Below, one piece after another: positions 51,001-58,441 of a stretch of DNA of 64,000 nucleotides; position 1 is the first letter of the stretch, and each line of letters starts with the position of its first letter. Source of the stretch: Robiginitomaculum sp. (GTDB lineage Bacteria; Pseudomonadota; Alphaproteobacteria; Caulobacterales; Maricaulaceae); contig JAJFFN010000016.1 of assembly GCA_021776635.1 (NCBI GenBank), forward strand, positions 62,001-126,000, read 5' to 3'. The translations under genes were made by a program, and so were the position numbers. The notes below the pieces were generated by a model. It made no database searches and had not been told where the DNA came from. It saw only the letters and a list, made by a program, of their open reading frames with translations.

Positions 51001-51851
51001 CCCGCATAGGGCCTTTGGTCGGCGTTATAGTCAACCCATTTGTAAATTCGCAGATTATGGAACCTAGTGGTGCCAATGTAGACTTGGTTGCTCCTGTACA
51101 TATTGGTGCTTTGCTAGGGGATTTGAAAGTTGGCCCTGTTGGACGATTTGATGAAGCTAACTTTGTTGATATTTTATTGCCCGGTGTAGCCTTGGTCTCA
51201 TTGTCTGATACAGATGTGTTGTCGGGCGGGAATCTGCTGGCTGTCGAAACCACACGAGGTTGGGAAATCTTGCAAGCTGCTGACGTCGAGTTAGTCGGTG
51301 TGGACACTTACCGCATTAGCCGTCTTTTGCGCGGCCAATACGGTACTGACCATGTTCTTGCAGACACTGTTCTGTCAGGCGCGCGGGTCGTATATCTCGA
51401 GCAGGGCTGGCGAGGCATATCTGTGAGTGCAGATTTGCGCGGTACAGACTTAGAATTCGCACTCAATTCAACAGGCCGCGAAAACTCGGAAAGCTTCACT
51501 TTAAATTACCAAGCAAATCATTTACGCCCTCTTGCTCCCGTTCATATCAAAGCAATGCGCACTGGTGACACCATAGATATAAATTGGATTCGCCGAACAA
51601 GGGTTGGTGGGGATGATTGGGCCTCACTAGACGTACCATTAGGCGAAGAGGCTGAGCGATACGCAGTTGATTTCATGGATGGTGGGTTGGTAGTTTTAAC
51701 CAATGAAGTTGATACGGCATCAATGCAAATCTCAGTCACAGAGTTGGAAGCCGTTTACGGAAGCCCACTTGGAGAGATAACTATAGAAATTTCCCAAATC
51801 TCCCAAAATTATGGACGCGGTGCGTGGTGTGCGTATATTATCGATAATTAA
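48024..51851 (+). CDS. GTA host-recognition tail-tip protein (g15-like)
   Basis: The largest GTA protein, 1275 residues, with the glycoside-hydrolase TIM-barrel-like domain in the middle (RGMTTVRGLGNGFPAV, SEYFGYHPQDGSGDVFFHLDPLWA, WFTEIGCPA, PISTVYSGPMVDLSRAHIWSWD) and phage tail domains on both sides, closing with Ig-like repeats. It forms the baseplate and reaches out to the cell surface. The reading frame is intact. Large antisense frames here (for example 50603-51307) are shadows. Confidence 0.93.
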   Translation: MSNLLLTAGKSFGSQLLQTAGRIGVAYASQTITNAFDNRVFEGPRLQSLHIQSSQDGAPMARVFGRARIAGQVIWAARVKEHASEEKRGGKGGPSTRTFSYTLSFAVGLCEGEILDVGQIWANGAPLKTKDLNTRLYKGNDTQLPDPLIAEIEDVNVPAFRGTAYMVFEGMPLDDFGARLPQLNFEIIRAPKQTNNAPQLEDLVRGVDLIPGSGEFAYGSTITEERLGPGTSRAVNMNNLTGKSDMDAALDQLQAQLPNCTHVTLVVSWFGDDLRLGNCQLRPGIESRDRIDKPGNWQVGDESRADAYLISKLDNRPVYGGTPSDASVIEAVQALKSRGFSVTLYPFILMDIANGNTLPNPYGGTGQAVFPWRGRITCDPAAGVAGSADKTATAANQVQTFFGTASGNDFTQGVAGVSYTGPGEKSYRRMVLHYAHLMQVAGGVDAFIIGSEMRGMTTVRGLGNGFPAVDALKTLATDIRFILGVNTKLTYAADWSEYFGYHPQDGSGDVFFHLDPLWADTSIDAVGIDAYFPLSDWRDTSGHLDGQNYQRIYDLDYLNANMEGGEGYDWYYANQADRDNQTRTPITDGAQNKPWVFRYKDVKGWWANPHYNRIGGIEQASATAWLAQSKPIWFTEIGCPAIDKGANQPNVFWDPKSSESYAPYFSTATRDDLIQRRYIETFLGYWQVANNKNPISTVYSGPMVDLSRAHIWSWDARPFPDFPARLDVWSDGDNWHTGHWISGRTGLVSLADIVSEISISSGVGTPDVSKVLGMVSGYVLDRPMSARAALTPLSRLYGFDLVERANGLSFASRGTQTTLSLKVSELVYGPERNTLTTTRLDFEARPKDLRINFIDQEKDYQSGMVLARDLFAETEKTIDISAPIILDTGQAKVIANSLLEQMLGENETIEFVVPPLLSGLEVGDVVDIEGVVGVWKITNLDGLGGRQAQAQLIGAGAVSITSGIAPGVGVTPDWVSAPEGYALDIADFMGTGARIGPLVGVIVNPFVNSQIMEPSGANVDLVAPVHIGALLGDLKVGPVGRFDEANFVDILLPGVALVSLSDTDVLSGGNLLAVETTRGWEILQAADVELVGVDTYRISRLLRGQYGTDHVLADTVLSGARVVYLEQGWRGISVSADLRGTDLEFALNSTGRENSESFTLNYQANHLRPLAPVHIKAMRTGDTIDINWIRRTRVGGDDWASLDVPLGEEAERYAVDFMDGGLVVLTNEVDTASMQISVTELEAVYGSPLGEITIEISQISQNYGRGAWCAYIIDN

Positions 51852-51908
51852 CCTATAATACTTGCGGTTTAGCCCGTTCTTCTTACATTAGGGGTGGAGG
51901 AGAATTCT

Positions 51909-52874
51909 GTGGCAAAAGACCCTTATAAATTGCTGGGTGTCAGTAAGAGCACAAGTGATAAAGATATCAAAAAAGCCTATCGTGCTTTGGCTAAGAAATG
52001 GCACCCTGATAAAAATAAGGGTGATGCCAAGGCGGCTGAGCGGTTTAAGGAAATTTCTGCGGCTTACACCCTGCTTTCCGACAAAGAATTACGTGCGCAA
52101 TATGATAGCGGCGGCATTGATGCATCAGGACAGCAGCAAAACCCATTTGGCGGTGGCATGGGCGGAGGCGCTTACCGAACGGCTTCCGGCACACAAATGT
52201 CTGGGGATATGAGTGATTTATTTGCATCCTTGTTTGGCATGCAGATGGGGGGTGCACGCGGCGCACAGCCTGGTGGCATGGGCGGTATGGGCGGTATGGG
52301 CGGTATGGGTGGTGGTTCTCCATTTGGAAGGCCACGTCCTCGGCCGCAAAAAGGGGCAGATATTCGCTATGCTCTTACGATTACTTTACCAGAGGCCGTA
52401 GCCGGTGCGACAAAACAAGTGCGTATGGGCAGTGGTGAGCAACTAAAGATTAGTATACCTATCGGTACGGATGATGGTGTAACGTTGCGGTTGCGCGGTA
52501 AAGGTAGTCCAGGTGTAAATGGTGGTCCTGCCGGAGATGCAAAAGTTACTATTTCTGTGAAGCCCCATAAATATTTACGCCGCGACGGTAAAAATTTACG
52601 GCTTGATTTACCCATAACACTAAAAGAAGCTGTTTTGGGCGGGAAAGTCACTGTCCCGACCCCAAATGGTCATATAAATCTATCCATAAAGCCCGGCTCA
52701 AGTTCGGGAAAAACCCTGAGGCTTAAAGGAAAAGGTGTTAAAGGTGGGGATTTACTGGTTCGTTTACTGATAATTCTGCCTGAAGACTTAGGCGGTGATT
52801 TAGGTCGAGACTTGGAAAAATGTGTTGGCGCATGGGAAAATCAAGCCAATCCCCGTAAAAAGATGAATATATAA
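51909..52874 (+). CDS. CbpA-type J-domain co-chaperone
   Basis: A type B DnaJ protein of 321 residues that recruits DnaK. The J domain has HPD at 32-34. Then comes a Gly/Met-rich linker (GGMGGMGGMGG) encoded by a run of 9-base repeats at about 52272-52307, and two C-terminal substrate-binding domains (LTITLPEAVAGATKQV, LRGKGSPGVNGG). The Cys-rich zinc finger of true DnaJ is missing. I start at GTG 51909, eight bases after GGAGG (51896-51900). It lies 57 bases after the GTA cluster but is an ordinary host gene; a link to GTA assembly is not evident. Confidence 0.9.
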   Translation: MAKDPYKLLGVSKSTSDKDIKKAYRALAKKWHPDKNKGDAKAAERFKEISAAYTLLSDKELRAQYDSGGIDASGQQQNPFGGGMGGGAYRTASGTQMSGDMSDLFASLFGMQMGGARGAQPGGMGGMGGMGGMGGGSPFGRPRPRPQKGADIRYALTITLPEAVAGATKQVRMGSGEQLKISIPIGTDDGVTLRLRGKGSPGVNGGPAGDAKVTISVKPHKYLRRDGKNLRLDLPITLKEAVLGGKVTVPTPNGHINLSIKPGSSSGKTLRLKGKGVKGGDLLVRLLIILPEDLGGDLGRDLEKCVGAWENQANPRKKMNI

Positions 52875-52934
52875 TCTGTTTACCTGAATATGGCATTCAG
52901 ATTGCATTCACAGATAAACGCTTATAAAGACGTA

Positions 52935-53294
52935 ATGATGAAACGATTTAGACATATGATTTTTGGGTTGCTGGTGATTGCTGTTGCATTACCGGTTGGA
53001 GCTACATCAGCCCGTGCTGCCCAAAACACATCAAATAAAACATGGCTGTTGCAAAGTCAGTCAAATTGGTTGGCACAAAAGCCAGTTTTGCGGCAAAATT
53101 ATGTCCAAAATCAATCGAAACGAAAGATATCCCGCAGTCGTGCCAAAGCGGCTGCTATGAGCCGTTACCGCGGTGCTAAATTTATTGATGTGCAACTGGT
53201 AAATCAGTCAACATATCGTGTGCGTTTACAGCTACAAAATAGTAAACTTGTAGATGTTTATGTTGACGCCTACACTGGACAGGTGAAAAACTAG
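52935..53294 (+). CDS. secreted PepSY domain protein
   Basis: A 119-residue secreted protein: signal peptide MMKRFRHMIFGLLVIAVALPVGATSARA, then a polar linker and a PepSY domain (RAKAAAMSRYRGAKFIDVQLVNQSTYRVRLQLQNSKLVDVYVDAYTGQV). PepSY proteins bind or inhibit envelope proteases or sensors. It lies 40 bases upstream of a response regulator/kinase pair, and similar small PepSY proteins adjoin FeuPQ/PhoPQ-like systems, so it may modulate the kinase (inference). The start is the first of two adjacent ATGs. Confidence 0.82.
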   Translation: MMKRFRHMIFGLLVIAVALPVGATSARAAQNTSNKTWLLQSQSNWLAQKPVLRQNYVQNQSKRKISRSRAKAAAMSRYRGAKFIDVQLVNQSTYRVRLQLQNSKLVDVYVDAYTGQVKN

Positions 53295-53334
53295 CACTAG
53301 GGTCTGTGGACACTTAGGATTAGAGGAGATTCCC

Positions 53335-54015
53335 ATGCGTGTATTAATTGTCGAAGATGACCCAGAACTATGTCGCCAACTTTCAGTAGCCCTAGGTGAT
53401 GCAGGTTACGCTATTGACATGGCAACGGACGGCGAAGAGGGTCATTTCTTGGGCGATACAGAGCCATATGATGCTGTTGTTCTTGATTTGGGATTGCCAG
53501 TTATCGACGGCATTAGCATTTTGCAAAAATGGCGGGCTGATGGTAAAGATTTCCCAGTACTGATTTTAACGGCTCGTGATCAATGGAGCGAGAAAGTTGC
53601 CGGGTTTGACGCAGGTGCAGATGATTATCTGACGAAACCATTCCATACCGAAGAATTGCTAGCGCGGCTTCGCGCACTGGTAAGGCGTGCTGCGGGACAC
53701 ACCACCGATACAATAGATATAGGTGGGCTGATGGTCGATAATCGTGCAGGCCGGGCTTTTGTAGACGGTACACCGATAAAACTGACATCCCACGAGTTTC
53801 GTTTGCTTTCTTACATGGCAATGCATGTCGGCAAGGTAATATCACGTACCGAACTTGTTGAGCATATTTATGACCAGGACTTTGATAGAGATTCCAACAC
53901 TATTGAAGTCTTCATAGGCCGTCTGCGGCGTAAAATAGGCGTAAAACGCATCGAAACCGTGCGTGGTTTAGGCTACCGTTTGGTTGATCCAGGTGCGGAT
54001 GAAAACGAGAAATAG
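53335..54015 (+). CDS. OmpR-family response regulator
   Basis: A 226-residue response regulator: receiver domain with phospho-acceptor Asp51 (VVLDLGLP) and Lys101 (YLTKPF), then a winged-helix DNA-binding domain (LTSHEFRLLSYMAMH, SNTIEVFIGRLRRKIG, IETVRGLGYRL). GAGGAG precedes the ATG. The kinase gene follows after eight bases. By kind (PhoP/FeuP-like), it probably controls envelope genes, possibly including the PepSY gene upstream. Confidence 0.92.
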   Translation: MRVLIVEDDPELCRQLSVALGDAGYAIDMATDGEEGHFLGDTEPYDAVVLDLGLPVIDGISILQKWRADGKDFPVLILTARDQWSEKVAGFDAGADDYLTKPFHTEELLARLRALVRRAAGHTTDTIDIGGLMVDNRAGRAFVDGTPIKLTSHEFRLLSYMAMHVGKVISRTELVEHIYDQDFDRDSNTIEVFIGRLRRKIGVKRIETVRGLGYRLVDPGADENEK

Positions 54016-54023
54016 GCACAATT

Positions 54024-55454
54024 TTGCAGGTTGACGCCAAACAAACTGAACAAGTTGATACCGAACAGGGACGCTCACTGGTTTGGCGGTTGGTACGTAG
54101 TGCTGCTTTATGGGTCGTGCCTGCCTTATTGTTCACGGCGTTTTCGCTCATTTGGTTTTACCGGGCGTCGACGTATAAAAATTTCAATGACCCACTTGTA
54201 AGTACAATTCAGGCGCTCGTGGCCAATGTTCAGGATGACCCTCAAAACGTGGACGGAGAAGTCAATATTATTTTGGCACATCAACCTATTGATGCACGCT
54301 ATCAATTGGCCTTGTCTGGACGCTACTGGATGGTCGGGAAATTACAAGAAGACGGTGTCTTAAAGCCAATATTGAGCTCTTTGTCATTATCTGACACCAC
54401 TTTGCAGTTGTCGCAAAACAAAGCAGACGAAATTCGTGCAAATCAAGGTGAGGTCATTCGCGCTTTTTCTGTTGGGCCGGATAATGAGCCTCTCAGCCTG
54501 GCGGCACAGTCAGTTATTTTTAAAGAGCAAAACTTGGTTATTACTGCCGCTGCTGACCGCCGCCCTGCCGCACAAGCCGTTCAACGATTTTCTATGATTG
54601 CGTTAGGATTGCTGAGCGTTTTGGCTATGGGACTTACATTGGCAATATATATGCAAGTGAGAACCGGACTTAGGCCGCTTTTTGAGTTACGTGACAGTGT
54701 AGCAGATGTACGAGAGGGGCGCGCAAGCTCAGTAAAAGGAAAATACCCAAAAGAGATCAAACCACTCGCAGATGAACTGAACTCACTGATTGGTCATAAT
54801 CGGGACGTGGTTGAATATGCACGTACGCATGTTGCCAATTTGGCCCATGCGCTAAAAACACCGTTGGCAGTCTTGATAAATGAAGCTGAGAATAAAAAAT
54901 CCAAACTTGCTAAGATTGTAAAACAACAAACTGGGACAATGAATAAACAGGTTAATCATCATTTACGTCGTGCCAGGGCAGCAACACGAGGTCAAACCAT
55001 TGGTGAAAAAACCTCTGTTACACAAACCGTCAATTCACTCGTTCGTACACTCGGGCGGATATATAGAGATAAAGATTTGGACTTTCAGGTGGATCTAGAA
55101 AGTGATCTACATTTTAGAGGGGAAAAACGAGATCTCGAAGAAATGGTTGGAAATTTACTGGATAATGCCTGTAAATGGACCAATGCGGAAATTCATATAT
55201 TGGTTAAAGCAGAGCCAGATAATGTAGCAAACATCAGAATAATTATTGATGATGACGGCATTGGGATGGCGCAAAATCAATATGAAAATGTTCTAAAACG
55301 GGGAACGCGCCTTGACGAAACTACGCCTGGAACTGGTTTTGGTTTGTCCATCGTCAATGACTTGGCAACGGCTTATAAAGGGTCATTGGCATTGACCAAG
55401 TCGCCATTAGGCGGTTTGCGCACGACTTTAATTATCCCAATGGTTCGCGAATAA
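54024..55454 (+). CDS. sensor histidine kinase (PhoQ/FeuQ-like)
   Basis: A 476-residue kinase with two membrane helices (about 24-46 and 190-212) around a periplasmic domain of 140 residues, a HAMP-like linker, the phospho-acceptor His275 (NLAHALKTPL) and an ATPase domain (VGNLLDNACKW, DDDGIGM, GTGFGLSIV). The NLAHALKTP box is characteristic of the PhoQ-like group. It starts with TTG at 54024, the only plausible start; no better one lies before the first helix. The next gene begins directly after its stop. Confidence 0.9.
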   Translation: MQVDAKQTEQVDTEQGRSLVWRLVRSAALWVVPALLFTAFSLIWFYRASTYKNFNDPLVSTIQALVANVQDDPQNVDGEVNIILAHQPIDARYQLALSGRYWMVGKLQEDGVLKPILSSLSLSDTTLQLSQNKADEIRANQGEVIRAFSVGPDNEPLSLAAQSVIFKEQNLVITAAADRRPAAQAVQRFSMIALGLLSVLAMGLTLAIYMQVRTGLRPLFELRDSVADVREGRASSVKGKYPKEIKPLADELNSLIGHNRDVVEYARTHVANLAHALKTPLAVLINEAENKKSKLAKIVKQQTGTMNKQVNHHLRRARAATRGQTIGEKTSVTQTVNSLVRTLGRIYRDKDLDFQVDLESDLHFRGEKRDLEEMVGNLLDNACKWTNAEIHILVKAEPDNVANIRIIIDDDGIGMAQNQYENVLKRGTRLDETTPGTGFGLSIVNDLATAYKGSLALTKSPLGGLRTTLIIPMVRE

Positions 55455-56123
55455 ATGACAAAAGTGTACCAAAAACGAATTGCGCCATCGGCAGAGCGAA
55501 ATAAAACCCCAATAGGTGAGAAGCTAACAGCATTGTTGCCGCAAAGCGCTCAGGTGTTGGAAATAGCTTCGGGAACAGGGCAGCATGGGGCTCATTTTTC
55601 AAGGCTTAGGCAAGACATTGTTTGGCAATATACGGATTTTAATGAAGCTACACAGGACAGCCAGAAAGCTTTTTTCTGCGACAACCAAGAGCAATTAAGG
55701 CACCCGTTTCGCATAGACGTAACCCAAGACCTTTGGTGGCAGAAAATTAAATGGCAGGGAATTAAAAGGCAGGGAATTAAAAGGCAGAAAATTAATAGGC
55801 AGGGAATTAAAAACATCACTAATATTTATTGCGCAAATATGATCCATATTGCACCTTGGGAAGCTGCCGTAGGGTTAGCAAAAGGCGCTGGCGCACTGCT
55901 GGTGAGTAAAAATAAATTTTTTCTATATGGGCCATTTTTATTTGGCAAAAAAAGTGCAAAATCAAACTTAGAGTTTTCTGAAGATCTACAGCGGAGAAAT
56001 TCGAGTTGGGGCGTAAGAGAAATCGATTTGGTGGAAAAATTGCTCTTAGAAAATGGTTTTGAGCTCGATCAGCTCTTTAATATGCCGCGTGATAACTCTT
56101 TGTTGGTTTTTAATAAAAATTAG
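55455..56123 (+). CDS. DUF938 methyltransferase-like protein with a repeat insertion
   Basis: A DUF938 protein with a SAM-methyltransferase-like fold, 222 residues: RIAPSAERNKTPIGEKL, LEIASGTGQHGAHFSRL, WQYTDF, and NMIHIAPWEAAVGLAKGA. After residue 94 a 25-residue Lys/Gln/Ile-rich stretch (five copies of a pentapeptide of the form RQGIK) replaces the shorter loop seen in most members. The DNA there is a 15-bp tandem repeat, in frame. Another small loss relative to the family follows. The substrate is unknown. It starts at the base after the kinase stop, so probably the same operon. Confidence 0.82.
   Translation: MTKVYQKRIAPSAERNKTPIGEKLTALLPQSAQVLEIASGTGQHGAHFSRLRQDIVWQYTDFNEATQDSQKAFFCDNQEQLRHPFRIDVTQDLWWQKIKWQGIKRQGIKRQKINRQGIKNITNIYCANMIHIAPWEAAVGLAKGAGALLVSKNKFFLYGPFLFGKKSAKSNLEFSEDLQRRNSSWGVREIDLVEKLLLENGFELDQLFNMPRDNSLLVFNKN
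55738..55812. repeat. 15-bp tandem repeat, five copies, in frame in DUF938
   Basis: Five copies of a 15-base unit of the form ggcagggaattaaaa lie at 55738-55752, 55753-55767, 55768-55782, 55783-55797 and 55798-55812. Copies 2, 3 and 5 are identical; copies 1 and 4 differ at three or four positions. The unit encodes a five-residue repeat and is a multiple of three, so copy changes keep the frame. Confidence 0.92.
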
Positions 56124-56254
56124 CGGGCTGTAAAACGCACCAAATTCCTTACTTTTCGTTAAGCATATATTTGCAGTTGGGCGACAATAATTGTGCCTAT
56201 AGCCAAATATGACTGTTTTGTCATGTTACAGAAAGGTTGTAGTTAAGTGCAGTC

Positions 56255-57721
56255 ATGCACTTTAGCAGGAGAAAGGTTACTAGCGTGTTGTCTATATTTT
56301 ATAAATCTTATAATTCCGTTTTTTGTGCGTTGGCAATGTTGGTATTTACATGTGCTTATCCTGCGCATGTAAACGCCAAACCGTTAGGCATGCTAGATGC
56401 AGAAGGTTTGCCAAAATCCTTAGCAGATTTGATCGAACATGTGTCGCCAGCAGTCGTGAATATAAAAGTTGTGACTGGTGGTTATGCCGCAAATCGTCCT
56501 GGTGAAGATGCAACAGAAGGACAAGGTTCTGGGTTTATTGTAACCTCGGACGGTAAAATAGTTACCAACTTTCATGTAATCGAAGGCGGTGATAAAATTA
56601 CAGTAGGGTTTGCAGATGGCAAAGAATTTCCGGCCAAAATTATTGGTACAGATCACGAGACCGATATTGCCGTTATTCAAATACAATCCCAACAATCATT
56701 CGATTATGTTGGTTTTTATCATGGCCCTGATGTCCGTATTGGTGATTGGGTATTGGCCATTGGCAATCCATTTGGCATTGGCCAGTCATCTAGTGTCGGC
56801 ATTATTTCTGCGACTTTACGCAAGCGCGTCGATTCTGGTTCTTATGTTGATTACATGCAGACCGATGCAACAGTAAACAGGGGTAATTCAGGCGGCCCTT
56901 TGTTTAATTTTAAGGGCGAAGTGATTGGCGTAAATTCGGCTATTTTTTCACCGACAGGCGCAAGCGTGGGCATAGCATTTGCAGTACCGCATACACTGGC
57001 TGAAGAAATCGTCGCTGATTTAATTCAATTTGGGAAAGTCAAACGTGGGTTTTTGGGTGCGTCCTTGCGTGAGGCTGAATATACCCAAAACGATATTGTC
57101 TTTAAAGGCGGCGCGACAATTAACTCCGTCGGGGCCAATAGTCCTGCCGATAAATCTGGATTAAAAGTCGATGATATTATTTTTGCTATTAACAATACCA
57201 AAATAAAAAATGCAGTAGAAGCCACAAGGGTTATTGGCAGATTACGTGCCGGTGAAATTGCGGTATTTCATATCGAACGAAATGACAAAGTCATTGAAGG
57301 TGGTATACGCGTTACAATAGGTGCACGCCCAGAAAATAAAGATACATTGAAAATAGCCACTGGCAATACATCTGGTGTAGCAAATCCGTCCGTCACGGCA
57401 CCGCCTGCTCCCAAGGCCAATTCATTGTATAATACTGGGTTATCATTGGTCGACCTTGGTGCAACATTTCGTGAAAGCATTGGCATGCGCGTAGACCAAG
57501 TGGGCGTTTATGTGGAAGCTGTTGCACTTGGGAGTAATGCTGCGCGAAAGGGCATTAAGAGCGGAATGGTTATTTTGGAGGCTGATAACAAGCCTGTAGC
57601 AAGTGTTCGTTTCTTTGGTGAAATTGTACGCAAAGCGCAAGCATCTGGACAACGAACATTGGTAGTAAAAGTACGAACACTAAACGGTAGTGAACATTAT
57701 ACTTCAATTTCACTTAACTAA
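56255..57721 (+). CDS. degP: Do-like periplasmic serine protease
   Basis: A DegP/DegQ-type protease of 488 residues acting in the periplasm on misfolded proteins. A signal peptide ends near residue 41 (AYPAHVNA), followed by the trypsin-like domain with catalytic His107 (TNFHVIEGG), Asp137 (HETDIAVIQI) and Ser212 (NRGNSGGPLF), then two PDZ domains (about 283-355 and 415-480). The ATG at 56255 is used here; GTG at 56285, which lies behind AGGAGAAAGG, is an equally good or better start and only shortens the signal peptide. It precedes a second regulator/kinase pair by 24 bases. Confidence 0.92.
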   Translation: MHFSRRKVTSVLSIFYKSYNSVFCALAMLVFTCAYPAHVNAKPLGMLDAEGLPKSLADLIEHVSPAVVNIKVVTGGYAANRPGEDATEGQGSGFIVTSDGKIVTNFHVIEGGDKITVGFADGKEFPAKIIGTDHETDIAVIQIQSQQSFDYVGFYHGPDVRIGDWVLAIGNPFGIGQSSSVGIISATLRKRVDSGSYVDYMQTDATVNRGNSGGPLFNFKGEVIGVNSAIFSPTGASVGIAFAVPHTLAEEIVADLIQFGKVKRGFLGASLREAEYTQNDIVFKGGATINSVGANSPADKSGLKVDDIIFAINNTKIKNAVEATRVIGRLRAGEIAVFHIERNDKVIEGGIRVTIGARPENKDTLKIATGNTSGVANPSVTAPPAPKANSLYNTGLSLVDLGATFRESIGMRVDQVGVYVEAVALGSNAARKGIKSGMVILEADNKPVASVRFFGEIVRKAQASGQRTLVVKVRTLNGSEHYTSISLN

Positions 57722-57745
57722 AACAATAAAACAGAAGGAAAAAAT

Positions 57746-58417
57746 ATGCGTATTTTGGTAGTAGAAGACGACGAAATTGCAGCAGAATATGTGCGTAAAG
57801 GATTAATGGAAGCTGGTCATGTCGTTGATTTGGCAGGCGATGGGGAGCTTGGTCTAGAGATGGCCAAAGCTGCGGATTATGATGCTTTGGTTTTAGACCG
57901 GATGTTGCCAAAACGGGATGGATTGTCTTTGTTGCAAGATTTGCGTTCAGACGGCGACAAAACACCTGTTTTGATTTTATCCGCGCTCGGCGAGGTTGAC
58001 CAAAAAGTTGAAGGCCTACGGGCCGGCGGTGATGATTATCTTGCAAAACCATATTCCTTTACAGAACTTTTGGCGCGGGTAGAGGCTATGGGGAGACGTT
58101 CCGACCCAACCGCCGCCGTAACACAACTAAAAGCAGGTGATTTGGAAATGGATTTACTGGCACGTACGGTGAAACGAGAAGGCCAAAATATTTTGTTGCA
58201 ACCTCGGGAGTTTAGATTGTTGGAATGTTTGATGCGACATGCAGGGAAAGTGGTTACACGGACAATGTTACTTGAAAAAGTTTGGGATTACCATTTTGAC
58301 CCCCAGACAAATGTAATTGATGTTCATATTTCTCGCTTGCGTGCGAAAATAGACAAAGAATTTGATGCCCCGATGTTGCATACTGTTCGTGGTGCAGGTT
58401 ATCGCTTGCAGGTTTAA
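57746..58417 (+). CDS. OmpR-family response regulator
   Basis: A 223-residue winged-helix response regulator: acceptor Asp51 (LVLDRMLP), Lys101 (YLAKPYSF), and the DNA-binding part LQPREFRLLECLMRHAGKVVTRTMLLEKVW, TNVIDVHISRLRAKID and LHTVRGAGYRL. It belongs to the group around CzcR/QseB. It lies between degP and its kinase and may control degP in response to envelope damage (inference). AGAAGGA precedes the ATG. Confidence 0.92.
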   Translation: MRILVVEDDEIAAEYVRKGLMEAGHVVDLAGDGELGLEMAKAADYDALVLDRMLPKRDGLSLLQDLRSDGDKTPVLILSALGEVDQKVEGLRAGGDDYLAKPYSFTELLARVEAMGRRSDPTAAVTQLKAGDLEMDLLARTVKREGQNILLQPREFRLLECLMRHAGKVVTRTMLLEKVWDYHFDPQTNVIDVHISRLRAKIDKEFDAPMLHTVRGAGYRLQV

Positions 58418-58441
58418 CAATCCTGGGCGACAAGGGTTTCT

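Larger units (their letters stand above)
37465..51851 (+). other. gene transfer agent structural cluster
   Basis: Sixteen or more genes in one direction encode packaging, head, tail and host-recognition parts in the order of the R. capsulatus GTA: terminase, portal, small membrane protein, protease, capsid, two connectors, tail terminator, tail tube, two chaperone-like proteins, tape measure, distal tail proteins, peptidase and a large tail-tip protein. No integrase, repressor, replication or lysis gene is present, which separates it from a prophage. Most genes overlap by 1-8 bases. Composition resembles the flanks, which is typical of a domesticated, vertically kept GTA. Two non-GTA genes lie between terminase and portal. 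Activity cannot be judged from sequence. Confidence 0.88.

Noticed and set aside
50603..51307. Long minus-strand frame of 234 residues inside the tail-tip gene
   Set aside because: A shadow of the intact 1275-residue gene; the sequence is Pro/Ser/Thr-biased with no domain.
37465..51851. Prophage interpretation of the head-tail cluster
   Set aside because: No integrase, repressor, replication or lysis genes; gene order and the g10, g12, g13 and g15 families are those of a GTA.
52272..52307. Nine-base repeats as a mobile or regulatory repeat
   Set aside because: They encode the Gly/Met linker typical of type B J-proteins and need no other explanation.
55738..55812. Short repeats as a CRISPR array
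   Set aside because: The units are directly abutting without spacers and lie in a coding frame.
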